Below are positions 42,318 through 51,388 of a stretch of 64,000 bases of DNA, piece by piece. Where the stretch lies: contig NZ_PJQW01000005.1 of assembly GCF_004303025.1 (NCBI RefSeq), forward strand, positions 2,611 through 66,610. The letters run 5' to 3'. Origin of the DNA: Flavobacterium sp. J27 (lineage in GTDB: Bacteria > Bacteroidota > Bacteroidia > Flavobacteriales > Flavobacteriaceae). The notes beneath the pieces are model-generated. The model saw nothing but the letters and a program-made list of their open reading frames with translations. It had not been told where the DNA came from and did no database searches. How positions within the stretch are numbered: the first letter of the stretch is position 1; each line of letters begins with the position of its first letter. Made by a program: the position numbers and the translations under genes.

Positions 42318-45300
42318 TTATTTTTTTAAGATTCGTTTTGTAACTGACCCCGAATCAGAATCGATTTTCATAAAATAAATTCCGTTGGATGCATTCGATA
42401 AATCTACTTTTATTTCAGAAGATGATTCTAAGTTTTTTCTTGTAAAAATGTTTTTTCCTGTGATATCATAAACAGTGATTTCATTTATTATTTTAGCATT
42501 TTTATTAGAAATTATAAATAAACCATTAGATGGATTAGGATAAACTGTTAGTGAATCTAATTCAAAAGTTGAAGATGATAATGCACCGTCAACTACAAAA
42601 TCATCTACATTGGCACCAGTTTGATTTGCAGATTGATCTGTATGGAAGACAATTCTAAAGATTATATTCGTTTCTGAATTAAAGGCATTTAAAGAATAGA
42701 AATAAGAATTACTAGTTGAATTGGTTCCTGTCCATTGGGCTCCTGGACAATTATAACAATCATTACCTGCTGTTTGAGGTGTTCTATCACTGTTATACCA
42801 ATTTGGTCCTTTTTGTCCTAACACAGACCAATTAGCACCAAAATCTGTAGAATATTCTACATAAATTACATCCCAATTTTCTTCTAAATCATACTTAAAA
42901 GAGAATCTAATTTCTGGGTTTGAAACAGCAGTTAAATCATAACATTGAGACACTAAATACGATTTAATGTCATCAGGATAATTTCCAGAGGTATTTGTTG
43001 AATAAACTGAGTTTCCAGCGCTATCCATTAATCCACCGGTTCTAACGGTTCTAACCCATTGAGAGCCTGTAGTTCCTTCATTATAAGAGATTAATTCATC
43101 ACTATTTGAACTAAAGGTATTTACCAAGCCTATCGTTCCTATGTCATTTACTTTAAATCTAATGTTTCCATTATTATTATCTGGAAAAGCATCATTTGTA
43201 ATTGTAGTTGAAACAGTTAAATTATGATCGCCTCTTGCTAATCCATTTATAGTTGGTAATGTAACCGTTGTTGTTGCCAAAGAAGCTAAATTACCATTCC
43301 AAGTGTATGTATATGGTGTTGCGTCAACTGTATAATTAAATGTTACAGAAGTGATAGTGTTTTGTCCATTATTTTTAATTTCAATTTCTGGTGCTACATT
43401 AGTACCGCAGTTAATTAAAACTGTGGGATTTTGTATTTGTACTAATTTAACATCATCATTTGGGACTTGAATTGGAATATCTGTTTGCCAAATTCCTCTT
43501 CCATAAGTTGCCGCCACTAATTTTCCATCATTTAAGTTAATCTCCAAGTCTGTAACAGAAACATTAGGTAAATTAGTATCAAATGGTTCCCAAGTTGTCA
43601 TTGTATCATCTTTATAATAAACCCCCAAACTGGTTCCTACATAAATTGGATTGTCTGTATGCTGACCCTGATGTACTATGACATTTTTACCTATACTAGG
43701 TATTCCTGATGTAATATTAGTAAATGTTGCTGCTCCATCTGTTGATTTTAATACTCTTCCTAGGATGCCACTAGTGGTTAAATAAATAATATTTGCATTT
43801 GTTCCATGACATTCAATTGAAGTAATTGTAGATGATGCTGTATAAACTGCTGTAAAATTAATCCCTCTATTAGTACTTTGATATAGTGTTGAGCCATTAG
43901 ACACGTACATAATATCATCATTAGTTGGAGAGATTTCAATATTTTCAATATTTCCAGATCCAATTGTTCCCACACTTTGTTGAACCCAACTACTTCCATT
44001 TAATTTATACAATCTTTCATACGCTGCAAAAACTTCACCAGAATTATTTGCTTTTAAAGGAGTAATCCAATTACCACCATCATCATTTGTCCCTGTTTCA
44101 GCTGCAGGAGCACTTACACTTCCTGTTAAATTATTTCCTCCATTGTTAGACAAATACAATGTCCCTCCATATTGAATAAAACCATAATATGCATTTTGAT
44201 CATTTGAATTAATTGCCGTATCCATACCATCTGCTCCATAATAATTTTTCCAACCTCCACCACTGTAAGCATGACCTCCATTATCTTGAAGACCTCCTAC
44301 CATGTTTCCTACGGATTGTTTTGAAACAGAAATTCTGTAAAATTGACTTATTTGAGCTGTTGCTGTTAAATCAGTAAAATTAGTTCCTCCATTGGTAGAC
44401 TTATATACACCTCCGTCACTTCCACAAAATAAATTTCCACCATAAAATCCTAGATAATGAATATCAGCATGTGTATATGAAGGGGCTGTTGGCGAACTCC
44501 AATTGTTTAATTTAGTAAATAATGTACCTCCATTTGTTGATTTCCAAACATTCAAACAACCCGTATAAACTTCTTCAGCGTTAGAATCTGAAACGGCTAA
44601 AGCTAAGTCATAATAGGCTTGATTTGATTCTAATATGTTTGTTGTACTATTTCTCAAGGAGAAAGTGTTTCCACTATCTGCTGATCTATAAATTCCTTGA
44701 AACCCATTGTTTGAAGAAACTGAGGAAGAGTGACTCAAAACATAAACATAGTTTGGATTTGCTGGAGAAACATCAATTAATAATCTACTAGAAGAAGTAG
44801 GTAGCCCAGAAGTAACTTGAGTAAATGTATTTCCAGTATCTGTAGATTTATAAAAAGTAGTATTTGTTACTCCATAGATAATAGAAGGGTTTGTAGGCTT
44901 AAAACGAATAGCTCCTTGAGCAAAACTACCCGTTCTAACATTGGTCCAGTTTACACCTCCATCTGTTGTTTTATAGATTCCTGTATTAGTGGCACAAAAT
45001 AAAATTAAATTATTAGTAGGGTGCATAATAATATCCCCTGACAAACTATTTGTTGCTGTAAAAGTAAGTCCTGTTGTGTTCCAAGTCAATCCTCCATCTA
45101 TAGATTTTAAAACTCCAATAGAATAGGTATCGCTACTATCTTTATCTCCTGTTGAAATGTAAATCACATTAGGGTTCGTGTGATCTACCACAATACCTGA
45201 TACTCCTATTTGAGGTAAATAATCCGATAACGGAGTCCAATTTATTCCGGCATCTGTTGATTTCCAAACACCTCCAGCTGGAGAACCAATATAAACTGTG

Positions 45301-45740
45301 TTGGCATTGGTAGGGTCTTGATAAACAAAATTTACCCTTCCTTGACCTGAAGACCAAGAACCTGTATTAGTATGGGTAGCAGGACCTACAGGCTGCCAAT
45401 TACTTGGAGGCAAAGAAAAGGAAGCATTTGCATTTCTATTCACTTTTGATGCTCTTTTTTGATTCCATGCAGCATAAATTTCTTCAGGAGTCAAAAGATA
45501 CCCTTGATCATTAGTCATGTTTCTCCAATGATTTTCCCATCTCATAAAAGGTTTAAAACCTGAACCTTTTACATTTTTATCTCTTGTTGACCAATACTCA
45601 TTAAATAATGCAACTTCTTGATCTATTGTAAGTCTTTGATGTTTTGCATTTACATTTTTTTCTTTCCATAAAGCCGATTCATTATATTGAGAAAAACTCA
45701 AAGAAGTGAACAACAACAAAAGCAAGTAATTGTTTCTCAT
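42318..45740 (-). CDS. Secreted Asp-box (BNR/VPS10-like) repeat protein with T9SS sorting domain
   Basis: The signal peptide is MRNNYLLLLLFTSLSFSQ, giving about 1140 residues from this ATG; the frame could extend 28 codons upstream without a better start. Roughly ten Asp-box repeats of the form KSTDxGxxWT are visible from about 180 to 760 (KSTDAGINWTPL, KSIDGGLTWNTT, KTTDGGVNWTNV, KSTNGGTNFTDL, KSTDGAATFTNI), which form sialidase-like or VPS10-type beta-propellers. After them come a CARDB-like domain, the same IGLVNTFSSNSDELISY module as the M4 protease, and a sorting domain (LTVYPNPSNGLFIISN). No sialidase catalytic Arg triad was recognised. It may be an adhesin or carbohydrate binding protein. 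Confidence 0.88.
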   Translation of the reverse strand: MRNNYLLLLLFTSLSFSQYNESALWKEKNVNAKHQRLTIDQEVALFNEYWSTRDKNVKGSGFKPFMRWENHWRNMTNDQGYLLTPEEIYAAWNQKRASKVNRNANASFSLPPSNWQPVGPATHTNTGSWSSGQGRVNFVYQDPTNANTVYIGSPAGGVWKSTDAGINWTPLSDYLPQIGVSGIVVDHTNPNVIYISTGDKDSSDTYSIGVLKSIDGGLTWNTTGLTFTATNSLSGDIIMHPTNNLILFCATNTGIYKTTDGGVNWTNVRTGSFAQGAIRFKPTNPSIIYGVTNTTFYKSTDTGNTFTQVTSGLPTSSSRLLIDVSPANPNYVYVLSHSSSVSSNNGFQGIYRSADSGNTFSLRNSTTNILESNQAYYDLALAVSDSNAEEVYTGCLNVWKSTNGGTLFTKLNNWSSPTAPSYTHADIHYLGFYGGNLFCGSDGGVYKSTNGGTNFTDLTATAQISQFYRISVSKQSVGNMVGGLQDNGGHAYSGGGWKNYYGADGMDTAINSNDQNAYYGFIQYGGTLYLSNNGGNNLTGSVSAPAAETGTNDDGGNWITPLKANNSGEVFAAYERLYKLNGSSWVQQSVGTIGSGNIENIEISPTNDDIMYVSNGSTLYQSTNRGINFTAVYTASSTITSIECHGTNANIIYLTTSGILGRVLKSTDGAATFTNITSGIPSIGKNVIVHQGQHTDNPIYVGTSLGVYYKDDTMTTWEPFDTNLPNVSVTDLEINLNDGKLVAATYGRGIWQTDIPIQVPNDDVKLVQIQNPTVLINCGTNVAPEIEIKNNGQNTITSVTFNYTVDATPYTYTWNGNLASLATTTVTLPTINGLARGDHNLTVSTTITNDAFPDNNNGNIRFKVNDIGTIGLVNTFSSNSDELISYNEGTTGSQWVRTVRTGGLMDSAGNSVYSTNTSGNYPDDIKSYLVSQCYDLTAVSNPEIRFSFKYDLEENWDVIYVEYSTDFGANWSVLGQKGPNWYNSDRTPQTAGNDCYNCPGAQWTGTNSTSNSYFYSLNAFNSETNIIFRIVFHTDQSANQTGANVDDFVVDGALSSSTFELDSLTVYPNPSNGLFIISNKNAKIINEITVYDITGKNIFTRKNLESSSEIKVDLSNASNGIYFMKIDSDSGSVTKRILKK

Positions 45741-45768
45741 AATATTAACTATTAAATTTGAAATTTCG

Positions 45769-45776
45769 CAAATATA
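45769..45776 (-). promoter_or_regulatory. -7 element of the Asp-box repeat gene
   Basis: TATATTTG on the minus strand matches TAnnTTTG exactly, 28 nt upstream of the chosen ATG. It lies downstream of the longer alternative start, so it supports the shorter protein. Confidence 0.5.
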
Positions 45777-45866
45777 GGTAGTTTTCTTTAATTGTTTTTG
45801 GTTTTTTAAAACATTAACAGCCAAAATGTTATTAATCTATTTTAAAACTATAATTTTGTATTCTAT

Positions 45867-46532
45867 ATGAATATACGAAAAAACAAATACTTTGGGTTTA
45901 TCCTTATTTTTTCAATATTATGTATCATCATTTTTATTGGGATTTATTCGCTTTTAAAACCTCAAAAAAGACTAAAAATTTTCACTCCAAGAGACGTTAA
46001 CCCAGAGCTTGTAGATTCTACCATACAACATATTGGATATAATCATACTATTCCTGATTTTGCCTTTACTAATCAAAATGGAAAACGCATAACACAAGAA
46101 GATTATAAAGATAAAATTTATGTTGCCGATTTCTTTTTTACAACTTGTCCTTCTATTTGTCCTAAAATGACAAATAATATGGTTTGGCTTCAAGATAAAA
46201 TTAAAAACAATTCTGATGTAATGTTGTTGTCCCATTCTGTAACTCCTGATATTGATAGTGTACCAGTCTTAAAAGCCTATGCCAAAGAAAAAGGAGTAAT
46301 CGATGCTAAATGGAATTTAGTTACTGGAAATAAAAAAGATATTTATTACATAGCTAGAAAATCATATCTAGTAGTTAAGACAGGAAATCCAGAAGAATTA
46401 TATGATATGGTACATACAGAAAACTTCGTTTTAATTGACAAAAAAAGAAGAATTAGAGGTTTTTACGATGGAACAAATTTAGAAGAAGTTAAAAAACTTT
46501 ACGAAGATATTCTTTTTCTTTGCCAACAATAA
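45867..46532 (+). CDS. SCO1/SenC family copper-binding protein
   Basis: Thioredoxin-fold protein anchored by an N-terminal helix (FILIFSILCIIIFIGIYSLL, about 11-30). The metal or redox motif is FFTTCPSICPKM with Cys94 and Cys98, and the third ligand His is in YDMVHTENFVLID near residue 184. SCO proteins deliver copper to the CuA site of cytochrome c oxidase or maintain its thiols. The length of 221 residues is normal. It lies directly before feoA and is not overlapped by it. Confidence 0.92.
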   Translation: MNIRKNKYFGFILIFSILCIIIFIGIYSLLKPQKRLKIFTPRDVNPELVDSTIQHIGYNHTIPDFAFTNQNGKRITQEDYKDKIYVADFFFTTCPSICPKMTNNMVWLQDKIKNNSDVMLLSHSVTPDIDSVPVLKAYAKEKGVIDAKWNLVTGNKKDIYYIARKSYLVVKTGNPEELYDMVHTENFVLIDKKRRIRGFYDGTNLEEVKKLYEDILFLCQQ

Positions 46533-46578
46533 AATATAAATTTTATTTAAAATACTCTTTCAATTTCTAATTATTAGC

Positions 46579-46586
46579 TACCTTTG
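46579..46586 (+). promoter_or_regulatory. -7 element of the feoAB operon
   Basis: TACCTTTG, exact match to TAnnTTTG, 24 nt upstream of the feoA TTG start codon. Confidence 0.5.
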
Positions 46587-46610
46587 TATTTTAATTCAAT
46601 CTAAATAAGT

Positions 46611-46847
46611 TTGGAAAAAAATTTATCAGATTTAAAAAAGGGTGAAAGAGGATACATTAAAGAAATAAATGTAGATGAAATCCCTCTAAAATTATTAGAA
46701 ATGGGCTGTTTGCCTGGTAATTTTATAGAATTAATCCAAATTGCCCCTTTTGGAGATCCTTTTTATTTTAATATCAACGATTCTCATGTTGCTATTCGTA
46801 AAGAAACAGCACAACAAATCGTTGTAACTTTAGAAATCAAGATTTAA
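46611..46847 (+). CDS. feoA: Ferrous iron transport protein FeoA
   Basis: 78-residue SH3-like protein that assists FeoB. The sequence LSDLKKGERGYIKEINVDEIPLKLLEMGCLPGNFIELIQIAPFGDPFYF and the ending VAIRKETAQQIVV are typical FeoA. The only suitable start is TTG; no ATG or GTG lies between the promoter and the conserved Leu-Ser-Asp region. The use of TTG may keep its level low. It is followed by feoB after 3 nt. Confidence 0.93.
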   Translation: MEKNLSDLKKGERGYIKEINVDEIPLKLLEMGCLPGNFIELIQIAPFGDPFYFNINDSHVAIRKETAQQIVVTLEIKI

Positions 46848-46850
46848 TTC

Positions 46851-48959
46851 ATGCCTAAATCTACCATAAAAGTTGCATTAATCGGAAACCCTAATGTAGG
46901 AAAAACATCTGTTTTTAACCAATTAACAGGCTTAAACCAACAAGTAGGAAATTATCCAGGAATTACTGTAGAAAAAAAACAAGGAATTAGTAAGTTATCC
47001 GATTCCATTAAGGCTAAAATAATTGATTTACCAGGAACTTACAGTTTAAATGCTAGTTCTATTGATGAAAATGTAGTTATAGAACTACTTTTAAACAAAA
47101 ATGATGAAGATTTCCCTGATGTAGCTGTTGTAGTAACTGAAGTGGAGAACATCAAACGAAATTTACTCCTTTTTACTCAAATTAAAGATTTAGAAATTCC
47201 TACCATACTTGTTATTAATATGGCAGACCGTATGTCATTAAAAGGAATAGAATTTGATATCCCTGTTTTAGAAAGAGAATTAAAAACCAAAATTGCTTTA
47301 GTAAGCTCTAGAAAAAAAACAGGTATTAACGACCTAAAATCGTTAATTCTAAATTATGAATCTCTATCAACACAACCTTGTTTAAATGCTTCTGTTATTG
47401 ATCCAGAATATTTCAATAACTTAAGAAGAGCTTTTCCAAACCAACTTTTATACAAGTTATGGTTAGTGATTACTCAAGATGTAAATTTCCTCAATTTAGA
47501 GCGAAATGAAATTAAAAGTACTTTCACAAAATCACATTCCGATTTAAAACGATTACAACAAAAAGAAACCATTAAAAGATATCAATTTATTAATGATACT
47601 TTAAAAATTGGTCAAAAAATAGATATTACAAAAGCTTCCGATTTAAGGGCAAAATTAGATCGAATTCTTACCCATAAATTTTTTGGTTATCTAATATTTT
47701 TTAGCATTTTAATGGTTATTTTCCAGTCCATTTTTGATTGGAGTAAAGTACCAATGGATTTTATAGATGAAACCTTTACTTCTTTAAGTGCTTATACTAA
47801 AAATCATTTACCAGAAGGAGAATTTACGAATCTTCTCAGCGAAGGAATTATTCCTGGAATAAGTGGTATTGTTATTTTCATTCCTCAAATTGCTTTTTTA
47901 TTTTTATTTATATCCATCCTTGAAGAAAGTGGTTACATGAGTCGAGTGGTATTCCTGATGGATAAAATTATGAAACGATTTGGCCTTTCAGGGAAAAGTA
48001 TTGTTCCTTTAATTTCTGGAACTGCTTGTGCTATTCCTGCTATTATGGGTGCGAGAAACATTGAAAATTGGAAAGAAAGATTAATAACCATTTTAGTCAC
48101 TCCATTTACCACTTGTTCTGCACGTTTACCAGTGTACGCTATTCTTATTTCTCTTATCATACCTGAAGAAAGAATCTTTGGTTTTTTAAGTTTACAAGGG
48201 CTTACTTTAATGCTCCTCTATTTAATAGGATTTGGAATGGCTGTACTTTCAGCTACCATTTTAAATTATTTTCTAAAATTAAATTGCAAATCCTATTTTG
48301 TTATAGAAATGCCTTCTTATAAAGTACCATTATTTAAAAATGTTGCTTTGAATGTCATAGAAAAAACCAAAGCTTTTGTTACTGGTGCTGGTAAAATTAT
48401 TTTGGCCTTATCTATTGTTTTATGGTTTTTAGGTTCTCATGGTCCAAATAAAAATTTTAAAAATGCAGATACAATTGTTCTAAAAGAGCTCACGGAAAAG
48501 GACAAAAATATAACCGATGAAATTTTAGAAAACAAAATTAACAGTTATAAATTAGAACATTCTTACATTGGTATTTTAGGAAAAACAATTGAGCCTGTTA
48601 TTAAACCTTTAGGTTATGACTGGAAAATAGGTATTGCCGTGATTAGTTCTTTTGCAGCTAGAGAAGTTTTTGTAGGTACTTTAGCTACTATTTATAATGT
48701 AGGAAATCACAGTGACGAAGAGGTGACTATAAAAAACAGAATGGCAGCAGAAGTACATCCTGTAACGGGTAAAAAAATATTTAATTTTGCTTCCGGCATT
48801 TCTCTATTGCTTTTTTATGCTTTTGCTATGCAATGCATGTCGACCATTGCTATCGTAAAAAAAGAAACCAATTCTTGGAAATGGCCTCTGTTACAATTTG
48901 TTTTTATGAGCGGTTTTGCTTATCTTACTGCTTTAGTTGCTTATCAAATTTTAAAATAA
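46851..48959 (+). CDS. feoB: Ferrous iron transporter FeoB
   Basis: Inner-membrane Fe(II) importer with an N-terminal small-GTPase-like domain: G1 GNPNVGKTS (residues 12-20), G2/G3 region IDLPGTYSL, G4 NMADR. The core membrane part follows, with gate-type motifs GIVIFIPQIAFLFLFISILEESGYMSR and LISGTACAIPAIMGARNIENWKERL, and the second half AVISSFAAREVFVGTLATIY. The length of 702 residues is usual. Operon: feoA, feoB and a short cysteine-rich tail protein. Confidence 0.97.
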   Translation: MPKSTIKVALIGNPNVGKTSVFNQLTGLNQQVGNYPGITVEKKQGISKLSDSIKAKIIDLPGTYSLNASSIDENVVIELLLNKNDEDFPDVAVVVTEVENIKRNLLLFTQIKDLEIPTILVINMADRMSLKGIEFDIPVLERELKTKIALVSSRKKTGINDLKSLILNYESLSTQPCLNASVIDPEYFNNLRRAFPNQLLYKLWLVITQDVNFLNLERNEIKSTFTKSHSDLKRLQQKETIKRYQFINDTLKIGQKIDITKASDLRAKLDRILTHKFFGYLIFFSILMVIFQSIFDWSKVPMDFIDETFTSLSAYTKNHLPEGEFTNLLSEGIIPGISGIVIFIPQIAFLFLFISILEESGYMSRVVFLMDKIMKRFGLSGKSIVPLISGTACAIPAIMGARNIENWKERLITILVTPFTTCSARLPVYAILISLIIPEERIFGFLSLQGLTLMLLYLIGFGMAVLSATILNYFLKLNCKSYFVIEMPSYKVPLFKNVALNVIEKTKAFVTGAGKIILALSIVLWFLGSHGPNKNFKNADTIVLKELTEKDKNITDEILENKINSYKLEHSYIGILGKTIEPVIKPLGYDWKIGIAVISSFAAREVFVGTLATIYNVGNHSDEEVTIKNRMAAEVHPVTGKKIFNFASGISLLLFYAFAMQCMSTIAIVKKETNSWKWPLLQFVFMSGFAYLTALVAYQILK

Positions 48960-48962
48960 GAT

Positions 48963-49094
48963 ATGGATTTTCAACAACTTTTAGTTTACATAACACTTGC
49001 TATTGCCATTGGATTTTTAATTCGAAAATTTATTTGGAAAAAAAAGAAGCCCAAAAGTTCTAAATCTTGTGGAGATGATTGTTCGTGTCATTAA
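48963..49094 (+). CDS. FeoB-associated Cys-rich membrane peptide
   Basis: Very short gene (43 residues) beginning 3 nt after the feoB stop: one membrane helix (LLVYITLAIAIGFLIRKFI) and a basic-then-cysteine tail ending CGDDCSCH. Proteins of this form commonly follow feoB in Bacteroidota and are named FeoB-associated Cys-rich membrane proteins. The tail may bind iron at the cytoplasmic side, as FeoC proteins do, but this is not shown by sequence. Confidence 0.85.
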   Translation: MDFQQLLVYITLAIAIGFLIRKFIWKKKKPKSSKSCGDDCSCH

Positions 49095-49096
49095 TC

Positions 49097-49492
49097 CTAT
49101 TTAATGACTAACTTATACTCACTTTCTTTTATTTCTTGATCTTTTACCCTTTTTGGCAAAACTCCAATAAAAGTGATTTTCTTTTTACTGTATTGATTTG
49201 CCCAAGTTACATTTTTGTCTGTAGTTTGTGAATTTACGATTAGCTCTTTTTCTTCTACTAATTCATTTTCTTTATATACAGAAACCACCATTTCAACTTG
49301 ACCTTCCCATACACAGTTTAATCCTTCAGGACAACGGGAATCTGCTGTAACTTTTTTTAATTTAAATTGATATTCTTGCTGATTTTGACCTATCTGTTCT
49401 TTATTCATATTTTCTGATGTATTGATAGTTTCATTTTGCTTAGAAGTACACTGCGTCAAAAAAAGCGTTAAAAAAAGTACGATAGTTTTCAT
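49097..49492 (-). CDS. Small lipoprotein with conserved RCPEGLNCVW motif
   Basis: 131 residues. Lipoprotein signal with lipobox LTQCTSK (Cys15); the central motif DSRCPEGLNCVWEGQVEMVV is widespread in small periplasmic proteins of Bacteroidota, but their role is unknown to me. It is 10 nt from the mntH-type gene and probably the last gene of the mntR, mntH transcript, so a metal-related function is reasonable. It converges on the feo operon with only 2 nt between the stops. Confidence 0.8.
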   Translation of the reverse strand: MKTIVLFLTLFLTQCTSKQNETINTSENMNKEQIGQNQQEYQFKLKKVTADSRCPEGLNCVWEGQVEMVVSVYKENELVEEKELIVNSQTTDKNVTWANQYSKKKITFIGVLPKRVKDQEIKESEYKLVIK

Positions 49493-49502
49493 ATGTAGCT
49501 GT

Positions 49503-51377
49503 TTATTTGTTTTTTATAATAAATAAAGGTACTGAAATTTTATGACGTAATTTATCTACTGTTGTACCAAACAACAAGTCTTTAATTCCAGAATGTCCAT
49601 GAGTACCCATCACTAAAATATCAAAACTATTTTCATTTACAATTTTAGGTAATACTTTTCCTGGCCTTCCAAAACCTAATTGCGTTTCAATTTGATACCC
49701 CTTATCTACTAATAAAGTTTTATATTCTAACAATAATTTTTCGTCTATGGTCGTTTCATAATCATCTGTATGTTTTCCATACATCATCGCGCCAACCGTT
49801 TCCACGACATGAATTAAAGTATATTTTGCTTGAATTCCTCCTAGTTCAAAAGCACTATTTATAGCTAATTCATCCGCTTTACTAAAATCGACAGCTATAG
49901 CAATATTTTTTGCTGAATAAGTGTTTAATTCTCTTAATTTTAATTTTAGATTGTGTGGTGAGTGATTTTCAATTTTATGCTTTGCTTTGACAAAAAATGG
50001 TTTGAAAACGATATATAACAATAAAAAGAGAAAACCAATAGCCAAAGGAACCACTGTACACCATATTAAAGTAGGATAGTTTGTTATTTGTAACCAACTT
50101 TTAATCTCATCAAAAACCAGTTTTCCATTTAATGTTACAATAATTGAAGCTATTAACCAAGCAGCAACTTGAGTGGTTTTGGAAATATGAAATCCTTTCA
50201 TCTTGGTTTTATCACTCACAAAATGAATTAAAGGAATGATGGCAAAACCTAATTGCAAACTCAAAATAACTTGACTCAGTATTAATAATTTTCCCGTTAT
50301 ATCTTCACCAAAATATAATATAGTTATTACCGCTGGAACAATAGCAAGTAGCCTAGTAATAATTCTTCTTACCCAAGGTTGAATTCGCAGACTTAAATAT
50401 CCTTCCATAATAATTTGACCGGCCAACGTTCCTGTAATCGTAGAACTCTGTCCAGCCGCAATTAAAGCCACTGCGAATAAAATAGGTGCCCACTTTGTAC
50501 CTAATAAAGGTTCTAAAAGTTGGTGTGCGTCTTGAATTTCTGCTACTTCAAACAATCCATTTTTATAAAAAGTGGCAGCCGCTAAAATAAGAATCGCAGC
50601 GTTAACAAAAAAAGCTAAATTTAAAGCTATAGTGCTGTCTATCAAATTGTATTTCAACGCTTGTTTTATCCCTTTTTTACTTCTGTCAAATTTTCTGGTT
50701 TGGACCAAAGATGAATGTAAATATAAATTATGTGGCATAACTGTAGCTCCAATAATACCTATGGCAATATATAGTGCATTTTCATTAGGCAAAGTGGGTA
50801 TTAATCCTATAACTACTTTTCCAATTTCTGGTTGCGCAAAAAACATTTCAAAAACAAAAGAAAAACCAACTATCGCAACTAACGCAATAATAAAAGCTTC
50901 CATTTTTCGAATGCCTTTATTAATTAAAAAAAGTAATAAAAAAGTATCTAAAACAGTAATAATAACACCATCTAATAAGGAAATATTAAATAATAAATTA
51001 AGTCCAATGGCCATTCCTAAAACTTCCGCTAAATCGCAAGCTGCAATTGCTATCTCTGCTAAAAAATATAAAATATAATTTATAAATGGAGAATATGTTT
51101 CCCGAGATGCTTGTGCTAAATCGCGCTGTGTTACAATACCTAATCTGGCACTTAAACTTTGCAACAACAAAGCCATTACATTGCTCATTAGTAATACCCA
51201 GATTAAGGCATATCCAAATTGACTTCCTCCTGCTAAATCAGTTGCCCAATTTCCAGGATCCATATAACCCACACTGATTAAATAAGCTGGTCCAAAAAAG
51301 GCAAGAATTCTTCTAAAAGTAGACGCTTTACCTTGTGTAGCAACAGATTCATTAACTTCTTCTAATGATTTACTCAT
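49503..51377 (-). CDS. mntH: Nramp-type divalent metal transporter (MntH) fused to a universal stress protein domain
   Basis: Proton-coupled Mn(II)/Fe(II) importer. The metal-binding motif DPGN is at residues 40-43 (VGYMDPGNWATDLAGG) and the second motif MPHNLYLHSSLVQTRK is near residue 215; eleven hydrophobic segments run to about 475. The remaining 140 residues are a complete UspA domain (NIAIAVDFSKADELAINSAFELG, ending DILVMGTHGHSGIKDLLFGTTVDKLRHKISVPLFII), whose MGTHGHSG is the ATP-binding loop. So the transporter may be regulated by nucleotide or stress. It follows mntR by 11 nt. Confidence 0.94.
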   Translation of the reverse strand: MSKSLEEVNESVATQGKASTFRRILAFFGPAYLISVGYMDPGNWATDLAGGSQFGYALIWVLLMSNVMALLLQSLSARLGIVTQRDLAQASRETYSPFINYILYFLAEIAIAACDLAEVLGMAIGLNLLFNISLLDGVIITVLDTFLLLFLINKGIRKMEAFIIALVAIVGFSFVFEMFFAQPEIGKVVIGLIPTLPNENALYIAIGIIGATVMPHNLYLHSSLVQTRKFDRSKKGIKQALKYNLIDSTIALNLAFFVNAAILILAAATFYKNGLFEVAEIQDAHQLLEPLLGTKWAPILFAVALIAAGQSSTITGTLAGQIIMEGYLSLRIQPWVRRIITRLLAIVPAVITILYFGEDITGKLLILSQVILSLQLGFAIIPLIHFVSDKTKMKGFHISKTTQVAAWLIASIIVTLNGKLVFDEIKSWLQITNYPTLIWCTVVPLAIGFLFLLLYIVFKPFFVKAKHKIENHSPHNLKLKLRELNTYSAKNIAIAVDFSKADELAINSAFELGGIQAKYTLIHVVETVGAMMYGKHTDDYETTIDEKLLLEYKTLLVDKGYQIETQLGFGRPGKVLPKIVNENSFDILVMGTHGHSGIKDLLFGTTVDKLRHKISVPLFIIKNK

Positions 51378-51388
51378 ACTTTCTACTG

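Noticed and set aside
43778..43999. Open frame in another phase inside the Asp-box repeat gene
   Set aside because: Produced by the repeated DNA of the Asp-box gene; the main frame has clear repeats and a signal peptide.
42318..45740. Repeated units as a possible CRISPR-like or minisatellite array
   Set aside because: The periodicity is that of diverged protein Asp-box repeats with variable spacing, not identical repeats with spacers.
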